Below are positions 1 through 11,954 of a stretch of 64,000 nt of DNA, piece after piece. The notes under the pieces are model-generated. The model searched no databases. It was given only the letters and a program-made list of their open reading frames with translations, and was not told the DNA's origin. The DNA is taken from the NCBI GenBank assembly GCA_021396245.1, contig WNYE01000007.1, forward strand, positions 496,001 to 560,000. The letters are read 5' to 3'. Made by a program: the position numbers and the translations under genes. Source of the stretch: Sporothrix humicola (taxonomy: Eukaryota; Ascomycota; Sordariomycetes; Ophiostomatales; Ophiostomataceae). How positions within the stretch are numbered: position 1 is the stretch's first letter; every line of letters starts with the position of its first letter.

Positions 1-739
1 TTTGGAACCCCAGGTGGTTGTCAAAGATCGAGACACAGGCCGCAGTCGGGGCTTTGGCTTCGTCCGGTACACAAATGATGCCGATGCCCAAAAGGCAATT
101 ACGGCGATGAACAACATTGAGTGAGAGAGATGCGATCACCTGTTTGTTTGATTTTTTTTTTTCTCCCATCCATTGAAGGGTGCATTTCCAGAACCTGTGG
201 CTAACCATGGCCCCCTCTTTCCCCCCTTCGATCAGGTTTGACGGACGGACTATCCGAGTCGACAGAGCATCAGATGCCGGCCCCAGAGGTGGCTATCCCG
301 GTCGTGGTGGCAGCCCTGCCGGCTATGGCCCGAGAGGTGGCTATGGCGGAGCACAGCAGATGCACCAGATGCCATACGGCGTCCCTCCTCAGGGCTATGC
401 CATGGGAGGCCCGCCGATGTACGGCCAGGCATACGGCCGTGGCGGCTACCCGCCGCAGGGTCACCAGTACGGTGGACAGCCTGCTCAAGGTATGTGCTAT
501 CACAACATATAGAGGGTCCTTTCTTTCTATAGGAAGGGTAGGGGGATGGTAGGATGGAAAGCGGGACCTGGGGATATCTCGGGAGTATTGATGGAGTGTT
601 CTAACCGGCTTTAGGCTGGGGTCAACCGATGTACGGCTATCCCGATATGCAGCAGCAGGTCCCGCCCGGCCAGCAGCCTCCGCAGCAGCCTCCGCAGCAG
701 CCTCCGCAACAGCCGCCTCAGGGTGGCCAGGGCTACTAG
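1..739 (+). CDS. Glycine/proline/glutamine-rich RRM RNA-binding protein, 5' partial
   Basis: The gene enters from the left edge. Exons are <1-120, 236-489 and 615-739, with reading frame starting at base 2. The first exon encodes the end of an RNA-recognition motif including RNP1 (RGFGFVRY). The fold finishes across the first intron (NNIE / FDGRTIRVDRAS), with the junction codon GA|G giving Glu. After the RRM the protein becomes a low-complexity tail rich in RGG/GYGG, then in QQPP repeats, ending in GGQGY. The layout is that of small glycine-rich RRM proteins (GRP/cold-inducible type), which bind RNA and act in splicing, stability or stress response. That role is inferred from family. Introns are 115 nt (121-235) and 125 nt (490-614) and both splice in frame. 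The RRM N-terminus is outside the window, so length and start cannot be judged. Confidence 0.85.
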
Positions 740-2288
740 CCTCGGCCTCGACCAGGCCACGGAAGAGGTGTGACAGGGGAGCGACTGTACTCCCTTTCCC
801 CACGAACTCGAGGAGAAACGACAACAAAGGAATCAATACCTTCCGAGACTCGCCAAGGATATAAAATGGGGGGGAAACCGAAATCCAAGCTCACGATATT
901 TCCCCTGGCGATAACCGGAAAATAACTGGAAAAGAAAGGGACCGACTTACCTCGACCTCTTCGACTTTATCTTGTTTCGCTTGGATATATCGTTATCAAC
1001 ATCAAAACCAACTTCTAGACGGCGGTTTGTACGATCACCATAGGATGGCCGTTGCTCGCTTCGGTCGATTTGCATGATACCCTACTCCTTCAGGTTAGGA
1101 AGCATTCTTTCTTTTTTTGGAACCTCGCTTTTTCGATGCGGCTCTTTCTCGACTCTTCAGACAACTCTTGGACACCTCTTCCAACAAACAACTGCAAAAG
1201 TAGCCGCCTCATTTTTGGTGGCCCTGTCTTTGCAGTTGTTCCATTCGTTTTGAACATCCACTTTTCGGTGTGCTGCTTCTCTTCTTTGTTCCTATTTTTG
1301 TTGTCGTTTATGCTTCTTTCCTGTTGTTTGATTATATGATTTTTCTTTTTTTTTCTTCTTCTTCTTCTTCGCTCCTTTTTTCTTTCTTCTTTTCGTTTGA
1401 AATTTAAGACCGCTGCATGTTGACCTTTTTTGATTTTGTGCCAGAGAACAAAAAGAGAAAAGAGGGAGTAAAAAAGACATGACCGCCACGCATTTTTGGA
1501 AAGGTTTCTTTGGGGGCATGGGGCAAAACAACGGGGCATCGAAGGGAGGAGACGGATGAACATATGACTGATGCCTACGGGAACCGACGGGGTAAAAGGG
1601 GGTTGGGGTCTGAAGGACGGAAGATGAAGTGCAAGGAAAGGAAACTGCGATGCGGATACATATCTTGACCTAAGCTTCAGTATATGATATCACCTAACAC
1701 CGATGATGCCGCCTCAGTGACTAGGGCGATCACTGGGAGTGATCGGTATGAAATGAAAGGACGTGACTTGGTGTCGTGAAAAGGAATGGCAGTGCAGTTG
1801 GAATTAGGGTACTGTTAGTAACTGGGCCAAGTGGGAGTGTCGAGATCCTGGGTCAAGAGACAAGGAAGGAAAAGGGGTATGGAAGACATAAGAAACTGGC
1901 TTGGCCCTGTTCAACGGTTGCTCTGTGTTTTCTTTTGAAGAGATTTCTCGGTCTCTAATTGCTCATTGCTCTCAACTATTGGAATCGCACTCTGTCTGAT
2001 GTGAGGATCTGATGATGAAAGGAAGGACTCTTGGCTGACTTGGAAGAACAAATAAACAGGAGGAGGCGCACGCATGATGTTGGTTTTGACTTTGTCTTTT
2101 TGTCATGTTGTTGATCCATACCGCTGGATCGGCAGACCTTTTGGAGGGGGTTCCTGCCGACTCACGTTGTTTTCTTCTTGTTTCTTCTTTTCTTCCTCTC
2201 AACCGTCCACACGATCTTCGGCGGTCGTTTAGTCGTAAAGTCGTTGGTCGTTGGTCGTTTTGCGGTCGTGACGTCGAGTGCACCAGCG
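740..2288. other. Convergent intergenic region, RRM gene / ChaC gene
   Basis: This is the shared 3' region of two convergent genes. It contains an interrupted CT-rich run around 1340-1372 and T/C-rich sequence downstream of the RRM stop, as expected for a 3' UTR. Open frames here lack codon structure or known motifs, and I support no gene. Confidence 0.6.
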
Positions 2289-3701
2289 CTATTGTGCAGT
2301 CGGTTTCGCCGCATCAGCCTCAGCCCCAGCCTGAGCCTGAGCCTGATCCTGGGCCTTGCCGGCCTTGCCGTCAGCCTCGATAAGCGCTCGAACGCGGTTC
2401 GACAGGTCCGTAACGTGCTCGTCGCCGCTCTCCGGGCTCAGCTCGTTGAGGGCCATCTCCAGCCCCAGCAAGTAGTCCCGGTTCGGCCCGCTCGGGCCCG
2501 TCGACCCGTAAATGTGCTCGGCCAGCTTCTGGACGTCTTGCGGGCCGGTGAACTGCGGGTTCTCGGGCGTGCCAATGTAGGCCATGGTGCGGAAGGCGGG
2601 CGCGTCCTTGGCGGCCGGGTAAAAGGGCGTGTAGTGGATGGTGTAGCCGTTGATCTCGCGAATATCGAGATACTCACGGACCTCGGCGGCGTGGGCGGCG
2701 TCGATCCGATAGGCGACGCCCCAGACCTTGTCGGAGGCGGAGTCGTGGTGGTCGGTCAGGCTCTCCCAGAACGAGCGCTCAATCAGAGTGGCCACGCGAC
2801 CAGGCGCCTCGGGCGTGCCACGATGGTCTTCACTGTTGATGGGGAGGAAGAGAAAAAGACGCGTCAGTCAAAGGGGAGCTCATTGAATACGCCACAGTCT
2901 CTGGTGATATTTTGATCATGCGCGCGTCGAGCTTTCATGAGTCAATCCAGCTTTTGAGACCAAAAGAGCTATTTGCTTACCTTGCCTATGAGGGATGTTA
3001 GTAGATGCCCACTTGAAAAGACGCGACGAGAGTAAAAAGAGAAACAGGACAGCTATCACTCACCTGCCAAAATCGGCGCACGTATCCGGTCACCCATCCT
3101 GGAACTCTGCGATCTGTCAAAAACGAAAGTCAGTCATTGAGTTTTGAGAGCAGAATAAGTCAGGCGGGCACGGAATATAGTACCGAAATGCGGTGGCGGT
3201 TTCCAGATAAGACTCCTGTGGACGACATTGTTAGAAAGAGCTGATGTTTTGAGCTGAAATTGAAGCTGAATCGGAGAGTTTGTTGGATGCAGAAGTAAAA
3301 AGGTCAGGCGACGCGGGATAGAATAGGAACAACAAGGAAGATTATCGGAGTGCTTTCGGGGGGTAAAGAGGGAATGCGATGTGACCAGCCAGGTTCTCCC
3401 AGGCCCTTGCAATGTGCAGTGCTGCGACTGTAACATAAACTTGGCCATAACGTAACGAGCGAGATACGACAAGAGAAATAAAAGTGCCCATATTCCGTAT
3501 TCTGGGTCGATAAATTGGATACCCAAAGGGCCGGGAGCCGAAATCAGGACCCAAAAAAAAGCACGCAGAGCCCTTCATTCAACGCAATACATACGCATAG
3601 CCAAATATCCAGAACTCGCCCTCTGCGGCCGCAGCGGCTGTCAAGGCATTGTCGACGGTGCCTTCAGGAACACCGTCTGGTGGCGGCTCGTTGCCTGTCA
3701 T
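2289..3701 (-). CDS. GCG1: ChaC-family gamma-glutamylcyclotransferase (glutathione-specific)
   Basis: Five exons on the minus strand: 3701-3595, 3215-3184, 3113-3064, 2985-2981 (5 nt) and 2832-2289, giving 245 aa. Family knowledge: ChaC/Gcg1 enzymes cleave glutathione to 5-oxoproline and Cys-Gly in the cytosol. Visible hallmarks are SLIWKPPPHFD (about residues 37-47), RRFWQASEDHRGTPEAPGRV (59-78), WGVAYRI, YLDIREINGY with E124 as the likely catalytic glutamate, YIGT, and GPSGPNRDYL (177-186). The C-terminus is an Ala/Gln-rich tail. Length is close to yeast Gcg1. Exon 1 starts at the ATG at 3701-3699 and ends in WIFGY; the first junction codon is GC|G. The substrate-loop motif is therefore YASL rather than the usual YGSL. 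The intron between exons 1 and 2 is 379 nt. The gene is divergent from the penta-EF-hand gene. Confidence 0.9.
2981..2985 (-). other. 5-nt microexon (GCAAG) of the ChaC gene
   Basis: On the minus strand this pentamer is preceded by a branch site TACTAAC and acceptor CCTCATAG, and followed by donor GTAAGC. It supplies GCA AG|T, giving FWQ-A-S-EDHRG across the conserved block. Joining the flanking exons directly would place TGA in frame right after FWQ, so the microexon is required to keep the reading frame. Confidence 0.85.
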
Positions 3702-6020
3702 TGTAGGCTTGGTGTGTGAGGATGCAAGGGAGCCGTGGGGGAGTCAAAGGAGAAGCCTGATATGCTGTCCAAATGTCTTTTTATAGACACGTGTGGTTCA
3801 TGCGATCGCGGCCAAAGTTTTTGGTTCAGGGGGATGTTGATTGCCGGGATTGTCGTCGGATGAAGTGTGACTTCCTGAAACCGCTCAAAATGTGTCCAAT
3901 GGGGCGCGAAAGCGTCCAATTTATGTCAAGATGGGTGTATGTAGGTTATATATAGAATGAGATGTGAGGAAGGAGAATGCGTGTTGAGATATGGGAATAT
4001 GGGTTGCTGAGAAATACGGTGTTCAACAGGGTCTTTTAGTAAAAAGGTGGGAAAGATGGCGATGTGCGGGTTCGGTGGAGGTTTAGTGGACAGGGGGCGA
4101 TTTCGCCATTTGCTGTGCGATTGCCCCAGAATTCCTTACTTCAACATCAGCCCGGCTACGGTTGGATCGTTCTTTCTCATTTCTAGCGCATCACTCCTTC
4201 TTACTGCTCTAACAGTGGAGGGCCCGAAATAGAAAGAATCATTCGGGAAGTAACGACTGTCACATTGGTGGCATATGAAATCATTTTGTGGAAGGTGAAT
4301 ACTGAGTAAGATACGGAAAGACCGATGGAACCGCCGTTGACAACGGGCGCTGTCAAAAAGGACCCCAACTAGCAGGTGTGCCTGAGCTACTATTTTACTT
4401 ACAGGGCACCCGGCCAGGAACGCCGGTCCAACCCCGGAGGGGGGGGGGGCAATTGTGAGCCTTCAGCCCACTATGTCATGGGGCACTTTGCGCAATCTTC
4501 CGGAGGAATCCCCGCTGCCAAGACGGAAGACCTACAAAAGGTATCGTGGCAAGCATGATGCGTTGCCCACCGTTTCCCATAAAAGTGCGTTCTCTTTGTG
4601 AGGAGAGTCAACAGTGTTTCCAATTCTGGCGCATGATTTTGTCCGAACTGAGCAAGAGCGACTGGTGGCCGCGCATGACGCCTCTTGCCAGTCTGATGTC
4701 TCTGCCAAGTCGATTGGGCAGGAACGATGGGCACGAAAAGCAAGACATATATGCATGGCATGCCGCACCAGCTCTTGAGGGCAGGAGCGCGAGGCAGCAG
4801 GAGAAAGACCAGGCGTAAAAAAGAAAGAAAAAAGCCTCCGGAACCAAAAGCTCGTCAGCTGAACTATGCACCACATGGCACTGCCCCTCTCTTTCATTAT
4901 TTGATGTATTACAGAGATGGAAGAGACTATCGCTTTTCATTCAGCCTCAGCCTGGCCGCCACCAACACTTTTGCTCGGATACAAAGGAGATTCATAGTAA
5001 GATCCCAAGCCTTGTCTGCAAGGGTCTTTCCTTCCCTTCTTTCACACCGTCCCTCGTGTTGCTGGAGACGCCAAGGCACTTGCACTCCAAGGCTCCTTCC
5101 TCGCCCTTTTCTCTTTGGTAAAAGACTGCCCCTCAGAACTGCCCAGCCCAGTTCCACTTGCCCCCGACAGGAGACTGCGATAGGCACTGTGGAGGCTCAA
5201 AACACTCCGTCGCTCCTGCTGTTTGGTTGGTATTTGGTGTTTGCGGTTGCCTTGCCTTTTTTCCCCACGTCACCCCTCCATTTTGCTCGGCTTCCACTGC
5301 CTTCCTGGCAAGTATTGCAGAGGAAGCAACGAGCATTCCCCAAAAGGTAAAGGTCCAGAGAAAGACAAGGAAGGATCGAAATTCAAAAGGGGGAAGGATC
5401 AAATCAAGGACCAACTGTCCTGTCTATCTTTTTCTTGACCTTTGATCTTTCACCTTTTCATTTCCAACTCCGAAGCTGCACTTCTTTTTATACCGGTCGT
5501 GCGGCTCTTCTCTCTTCATTTATCCCTTTGCACATCCGCCCTATTTCAGCTACGAAAACGTCACACACTTGCCACGCCTCATTCTCACGACCTTTTTGAC
5601 TTCTGACGACTCCCCGCGAACTCAAACTCAGCCCACGTCTTTTTTAAAACCTTCAAATCCTGATCCCTCAAAAACCTCAAAGCCCACTGCGACGACTGTA
5701 AGATACCACGACCATCTTACAGCGCCCTTTTCCTTCTTCGGCCAGGGCCAGCGGCGCAGTGCTCCTGCTCTGAAACGTTCAAACAACCCCCTTCAGAGAA
5801 ATCCTGCAGGGGTATTCACTTCCCCTCGGACGCTTGATTTCGTTTGTCGGGTCGACTCGTTGCGAGAAGACATCTTGCGACAACCCCTTCCGCCTTGCTC
5901 CTCTCCAAGCTAGCACTCACGAGAAGGACAAACGCACAGGACGACACAGTCAAGCAGATTTGCTTCCGAACCGGACGACGACATTCATACGAACGACCGG
6001 CGAAGCCATAGTTGCCTCCA
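3702..6020. other. Divergent promoter region between ChaC and penta-EF-hand genes
   Basis: No supported gene. The segment of about 4800-6020 is pyrimidine-rich on the plus strand and fits the promoter and 5' UTR of the EF-hand gene. A G run lies at about 4440-4450. The many open frames overlap on both strands without motifs. Confidence 0.6.
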
Positions 6021-7367
6021 ATGGCCTACCACAACCCCAACAACCCGGACGCGCTTCCGTGGTAAGTCTCTCCTTGTACCCCGCCCGTGTCCGAACCGGA
6101 TGCGCCGCTTTGCGCCGGTCGGCAAGAGGCGTTGCCGCTATCAGTGTCACAAGATATTCTCCCGTCTACAAATCCATATACTAACCTCATTCTTCCGCGC
6201 AGGTTTGCTGAGCCCGAGAAGGCAAGTCTTCCTCTATATGAGCAGGGACCTCATTGCGCCTGAGGGCCTGCCATTCATCTGATAGTTAAAAACGCCTGGC
6301 TAACATGCGCCGAACAACAGAAAGGTGGTGACAAGGTGAACACCAACCAGCCGGCACCCCAGCAGCAGCCACCAGGCGGCTACCGCTCCCCACCGGCCCA
6401 CCAGCAGAACTTCCGCCCGCAGCAGCAGCAACCGCCGCCGCAACAATACAACCACCCACAGCAGCAGCAGTACCACCAGCCACAACAGCAAGTACCGCCG
6501 CGAAGACAGCCCGAGCCTCTCTACCGACAAGATCAGCGGCCGCATTCGCCTGCAGCGCCCAACTACAACGGCGGCGGAGGCGGTGGCGGGCAGGGTCGGG
6601 TAGGCCTACCGAGCGGGCCGCGCGCCGGCGCCAACATGCAGCCCCCACCACGGTCCCCGCTGCCGCCGCGCTCGCCTGTACCACCCACGAACATGTCGCC
6701 TGGCCCGCAGAGCCCGGCGTCACGCGTCATGTTCCAGGGTGACGAGGAGCTGACCACGGACCAGCTCCGTGTCATCTTCGACGGACTTGATACTCACCGT
6801 AGGTGCCCCCAATCATTTACATAGTATTTTAATACACCCCCTAACTGTATAGGCGTCGGATACATTACCGAGAAGCAGCTTGCCGAGAATCTGGTCAACA
6901 GCGACCGCACCAAGTTCGACGCCTACACTGTCAACATGATGGTGCGCATGTTTGACAGCGACCGCAGCGGCGACCTCAACTTCCAGGAGTTTGTTGGCCT
7001 GTGGCAGTTCCTGGACCGCTGGCGCACCATCTTCAACCGCTTCGATACGGACCGCAGCGGCAACATTTCCATGGACGAGTTCAAGAACACGCTCGTGTCG
7101 TTCCAGTACCGCCTGTCGGACGGTTTCATTGAGTTTCTTTTCAAGAACTATGACCGCGAAAACCGCGGCGTCATCACCTTTGACCTCTTCATGCAGTCGT
7201 GCATTACGCTCAAGCGCATGACCGACACCTTCAAAAAGTACGACGACGACCGCGACGGATTTATCACTATCAACTTTGAGGACTTTGTGTCCGAGTTCTT
7301 GCGGCAGATCCGGCGCGTCATGATTGTCGACGACGGCAAGACCCAGATGCCGCCGGGAGCCTACTAA
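6021..7367 (+). CDS. Penta-EF-hand calcium-binding protein (ALG-2/peflin type)
   Basis: Four exons: 6021-6061, 6203-6221, 6321-6798 and 6853-7367, giving 350 aa. Residues 1 to about 160 are low-complexity (Gln/Pro/Gly-rich, with long QQQ/PQQQ runs and a GGGGGGG run), like the N-termini of peflin and yeast Pef1. The C-terminal part of about 190 residues is a PEF domain. EF1 is degenerate (DTHRVGYITEKQ). EF2 (DSDRSGDLNFQE, about 213) and EF3 (DTDRSGNISMDE, about 243) are canonical calcium loops. EF4 (DRENRGVITF) is weak and EF5 is DDDRDGFITINFED (about 309). Family members bind calcium, dimerise through EF5 and act at membranes in trafficking or polarity. The start MAYHNPNNPDALPWFAEPEK is chosen because the two tiny first exons join in frame (TG|G, then AAG). 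Intron 2 begins with GC, not GT. Confidence 0.9.
6222..6320 (+). other. GC-AG intron in the penta-EF-hand gene
   Basis: The donor is AAG|GCAAGT and the acceptor is CAACAG, with a GCTAAC branch site about 20 nt upstream. Reading through gives a stop (TGA) within 14 codons. No GT donor in the exon keeps the frame with exon 3 (AAA GGT GGT GAC). Confidence 0.8.
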
Positions 7368-8138
7368 ATATGCAAGGTGGTGATATGGGTCGTTTCGTGG
7401 CGTTCTTTTCAATCAATATCTTCAAAATCTCCTTCTCATGAACGAAGATACCCTCTCTTTCCTAACTGTGTTATGTCCGCTGGGCACGTTGACATTTTCT
7501 TTCATTCGTTTTGCAACTGGTTTATATCTGTCTTATTTGATGCATTTTTGTCGTGTTGGTGGGATCTGGCACCAGGGAGAAACAGAAATAAACAATTCAC
7601 ATCATTGCATTTTGAATAGAAGTCAGCTACATGTCTCTCGTGAAAATTCGGTCCAGGTCATGTAGTTGTGGCCATTGCCATGAACTGCAATCGCTGTCGT
7701 CATATACATTTCCCATTTCTATGCCCGGAGTTAATGCGAGATGCCGTCGCCCTCCCCAAGGGGAGATTGTCCAGAATAGAAGGAACAGCTTCCAACGGGT
7801 TGCTTGGGAAGGAACAACCAGGCGATTGTAAATTCAACTTGGCGATGCACCTTCCCCACGAGCCCTTGAGAGCTTACTTACGATCATCGTCAAGCCCAGT
7901 CGAAGCTTCCCATTTGGGAAAATGAGTGTTTGTCTGGGTAAATGCCCTCAGCTTGTCCGCCTCTCAAATCGCAGATTAAAGCATAATCACCAAAAGCACA
8001 TGGCGAGAGCTTCCTCAGCTTCTTGAGCTCCTCAGCTCAGCTTCCACGTACTATGGACATTATTCCTTTGTTTGGGCACCTGGGGGGCTCATTGTGTGTC
8101 CCAGAGTTGCAGGGACGATCGTGGGGGTGCTCCGTCAG

Positions 8139-8146
8139 CCAATCAG
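8139..8146 (+). promoter_or_regulatory. CCAAT box (CCAATCAG)
   Basis: This is a match to the core of the fungal HAP/CBC site. The identical octamer recurs at 10849-10856 in the same gene-free region. The functional assignment is inference only. Confidence 0.3.
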
Positions 8147-10848
8147 AGGCGCTGAATTTAGCCGGGCATTATTCACACCCCCTCTGAAAAACTCAACTCC
8201 CAGAGCTTTTTTTGGTCACTTTCCCCTTTCATCTCATTCTGCATGACGTCCCACGCTGGAGAATGGAGACTTCCACTCAAGCAGAGCTCGGGACAGCTCC
8301 CATATGATTTTATTGTGGGCAGGCGGCCCAGCACATTTTTAATGGAGACCTTGGAACTTGAGAGCTCTCAATCAATCTGGCGGTGAAGCCTGTTTCAAAA
8401 GCTTCTCAGCTTTTCTCCAAGAATAACCTTTGCTCTTTTTGAACGTCGGTGTATGCGAGACATCGTCATTGTACATCGGACGTCGTACTTTCTTTCTTTT
8501 CCTTTCTAACTTTTCAATGTTCAGCCTTGTGGACATGATGCAGGTAGCCGAAGAAGGGAAAGCAAGGTTGTTCGAGAAGAGGAGGAAGAAGCAAGTATTA
8601 CGCTGCAGGGAAAGACAAAAAGGTCCCAGGATGCCGGGAATGAAGGGACAAGAAGGACAAGAAAGAAACAATGCAAAAGCGAAGGGTCCCACCGCCACAA
8701 CACGCGAACGGCAAAAAGGCAGAGGCAAGAAGCCAATGGCAAAGTGAATTCGGTCAAACCCGATGAAAACAGAATTGCGAGAGAGTAGATAGCTCCAGAT
8801 TCCACCTGAAATGTTGCTCCGGCCTTGGGCAACAATGCAGATGTTTGTTGGGCGAGAAACTCAGCGGAAAAGAGAAAGGCGGGAGAGAAATAAAAGAGGG
8901 GCCGTCGACAGGATAGTCGATTTGAACAAAGAAAAGAGAAAATGAAGTCCAAGGAAAACGCGTAAACCACCGAGACCAACCAAGATTGACAATGGCATCC
9001 CCTTTCCCCTTTTCCGTCTTGTCTTACCACTAGGAATATCAAGAAAAGATACATGGCTGAAATAGGAAAACCAATCGGTTGACCGACAAAAAAAATGCCA
9101 GTTAAAATAAGAGCAGCTCCAAAGGTGTGAGACTACGCAGTAGACGGTCGAGGCGAGTGGCAATAATACCATTAACTCGGAGCCCATTTCTCACTAGATT
9201 TTGTTAGAGCCAACCGACAGCACGCGTTTCGGCCAGACTAAACGTGAAGAGGACGGGGAATAAGGGGCGAAAGGTGCGGTGAGTCGAAAGGACATAGAAA
9301 CAAGTTGGCAGGATAAAATAAGGTCTAGGTTTCTAGCTGGTGCAATTGACACCGGCCGCGAGTTGACAACCGAAGCTATCAACCGACGAATGTCAAGATG
9401 TCAAGATGTCAGAGCAAAAGAGGGGTCCTTGCAGCTTCCATCTTTCAGTGGGTAACAACTGTCTTATCAGAAACGCCCAACTGATAAAAATCGAGCTGCA
9501 TCAGACAGTGGGCGGTGGAGAGAGAAAAGACCACAAGAAGAAGGCGGTGGCGGTGGTGACAGCGCTGGCAGGAAACAGAGTGGATATGGACAGGCAGTTA
9601 CAGCCTACAGACAGTAGTTTTGGGCTTGCCGCTGGCGGCGCCGGCGGTTGCAAGGGTAAAGCTTCCCAAGCTCCGGCATCGCCAAAAACGAAGAAGAGGG
9701 GCCGAAAAGTGGGCATCCAGCATGGCGGTACTCGTAACACCACTGCAGTCATTGGCAGGAGCGTCCAGAGGGAAGCAGAGAAGGAAAGAAGGAAAGAGGG
9801 GCCATTGCCAAAGCATGTGAGCCCGCCCGGAAGGCTCCATACGAGAAGCAGCAAAACTTCCCTTTCAGATAGGTTTCCCAGAGGAAGGACCCACTGGGCC
9901 GGTCTTCGTCTGCCTCGACCTTGCCTGCCTCGCCTTTTTCCCGCATTGTTTGACTCGTTGTTAACCCTTTCCCTTGTCGGTCTATCGGTTTTTTTACGTC
10001 TTTGCCTCGTTTTTCTTTTTCGTTTCTTCTTTTTTTCACTTACAAAACATCCTTTCTCCCCGCCAAGATGCCTTTCTTTGTGGAGCCTTGGGGAATTTGA
10101 TTTTTCTGTTCTAGCCTTGGGCACCGCCCAATGAAGCTACTGGAGAAAATGCAGACGCAGAGCGCCACCGAGAGCCTGGCCTTTTCGTTTAAGATACTTT
10201 TACATATTTTTTTCTGCTTTGTTGATTTCTTTTTTTCTTTGATTTCGCGGCTTCGGCGCGAGGTCCTTCCCTATTCGGTCCAGAAGGCTGCGGCATACAT
10301 GGATTTTTGCAGGGTTTGCGGTACGTACCTTCAGCTGAAGGGAAAGAGCGAATGAGGCAAGAGGGGAAGGAACAGACAGCTTTTACAAACAGTCTTAACA
10401 ACAGCAAACATCAAATCACTGCTCACATTGACTCGATCGATTGATTGCTCCTCCTGCAGCCTGGCGCCGATTGAGATTCCACAGCTCTGTGATTGCACAA
10501 TTGAGGTTCATGGGAGCATGGGAAATGGACCTGGTCAGCGAGAGCAAAGGCTGACTGATTTGCCACCTCCGAGAAGTCGCAACCATGTAGCTCGTAGCTC
10601 CTTCCTCTCGGAGCTCGTTTTGGCCGAATTACTCTCAAATAACAAGGGGAAAGACCGAAGAGTCACAAGCTCGAAAATACTTGCGAGCTACATCAGACAG
10701 GGGGTTGGATAATTCGAGAAATGCAAACAGCAACAGAGCACCAAGAAAGAAAGAAACGAAAGAAAAGCCCATACGCCAGGCTCGCCTCGCTCACCTCTAC
10801 TAGAATGCATTGGGGCTTTTGCGAGCTCAAGCTATGCTTCTTAGCTGG

Positions 10849-10856
10849 CCAATCAG
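10849..10856 (+). promoter_or_regulatory. CCAAT box (CCAATCAG)
   Basis: Second copy of the octamer, in a GC-richer island within the region upstream of the zinc-finger gene. No expression data can be inferred. Confidence 0.3.
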
Positions 10857-11312
10857 CAATCGCCGTCTTTGAATCATCCTGACCTTCGTTCTTTCTTTTC
10901 TTTTTCGCCGCTACCCAACTGCTGGCTCCGATGTCTTCGGTTCCCCACTTGGGGGGTTCTTTCTGCCGCCCTTTCCCAACAGCGCAGGAACGAAGAAGAA
11001 ACCGAACAATAAAAACGAAAGAAAAAAGAAAACTAGCGCCCAAGTCCCAAAGTGACAGCGCCCTCCCCAGGTCCCCTTTTTTGTGTTAGCTATCTTTTTA
11101 GAAAATGTCCGTCGTTTGAAAAGGCTTGAAGTTATTCTTGAAAACTTCGCCGACCAAAGAGGCAAAAGCAGGAGGGCAACCAGAATAAAAGGAAAACCAG
11201 GGCATACGTCGTACAGAACAAAGATAGCTCGGATCTGTTAACAGCTCGGCCATGCGTCACAGAAAAGGAAGGAACGAACCTTTTAGCTTTTACCTTCTTG
11301 CCCTCTTGCCGT

Positions 11313-11326
11313 ACGGAGTACTCCGT
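11313..11326. repeat. 14-bp perfect palindrome ACGGAGTACTCCGT
   Basis: This is a perfect dyad in non-coding DNA. A diverged arm pair of the same motif (ACGGAATAC and GTACTCCGT) occurs at 60312-60343, and a half-site (TACGGAGT) lies just upstream of the DUF726 gene at about 30112-30119. Confidence 0.6.
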
Positions 11327-11936
11327 CCCAGGTCATCTGTTCCAGAGCACAGAGCACAGCTCCTTCCTGCCTTTTCAATGGCCCATGAACCTACCCCCTG
11401 CTTCTTTCCTCGCCTCGTGCACCCCCCTCCCACTCAGCCACCCACACACCCCTGGCAGCCCTGACGACATCCAAGCTCCCCTTGCTCCTGCTCTTTCCCT
11501 CTGCATTTTGGCTCTCTTGCTCCTGCTTGTGCACCAGGCCCCTGTTCCCTCTTTTCTGCCCCTCTCCTTCATTGACCACTCTGCTCGCTTCTGCTTGCTC
11601 TCACTGTTACCCTTTCCCCTCTGCCCCCCTCTCGCCCAGTCCCCATTCCCGTCTTCCCTCCCACGTCCGTGTCAAGGCCATATTGCTTTATTGCTTGGTC
11701 CTTGCTTGTCTGCTCCGTGGTAAACCCCTCTCCATCTTCTCTCACTCTTAATTGCTTGCATTGATGTTCTTTTATTAACCAAACGGCAGACCCATGCAAT
11801 CGTAACGTTTTCTTGTGCATTTGACTCGCCCCTTCCCTCTTCTATTCCTCTTTCTCCCGCTAATACCTTACTGCCACTTTATACCCACACCCTCCCCGCC
11901 TCCTGCCTCCCCCTCCTCTTTATCGCCCTCTCCGTC

Positions 11937-11954
11937 TTTTTTTTTTTTTTTTTT
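11937..11954 (+). repeat. Poly-T tract (18 T)
   Basis: An uninterrupted T run within the pyrimidine-rich leader/promoter region. Its length is prone to sequencing and replication slippage. Confidence 0.8.

Noticed and set aside
9406..10134. 242-aa open frame on the plus strand
   Set aside because: Starts in mixed basic low-complexity sequence and runs into translated T/C-rich DNA; overlaps an equally long opposite-strand frame; no motif.
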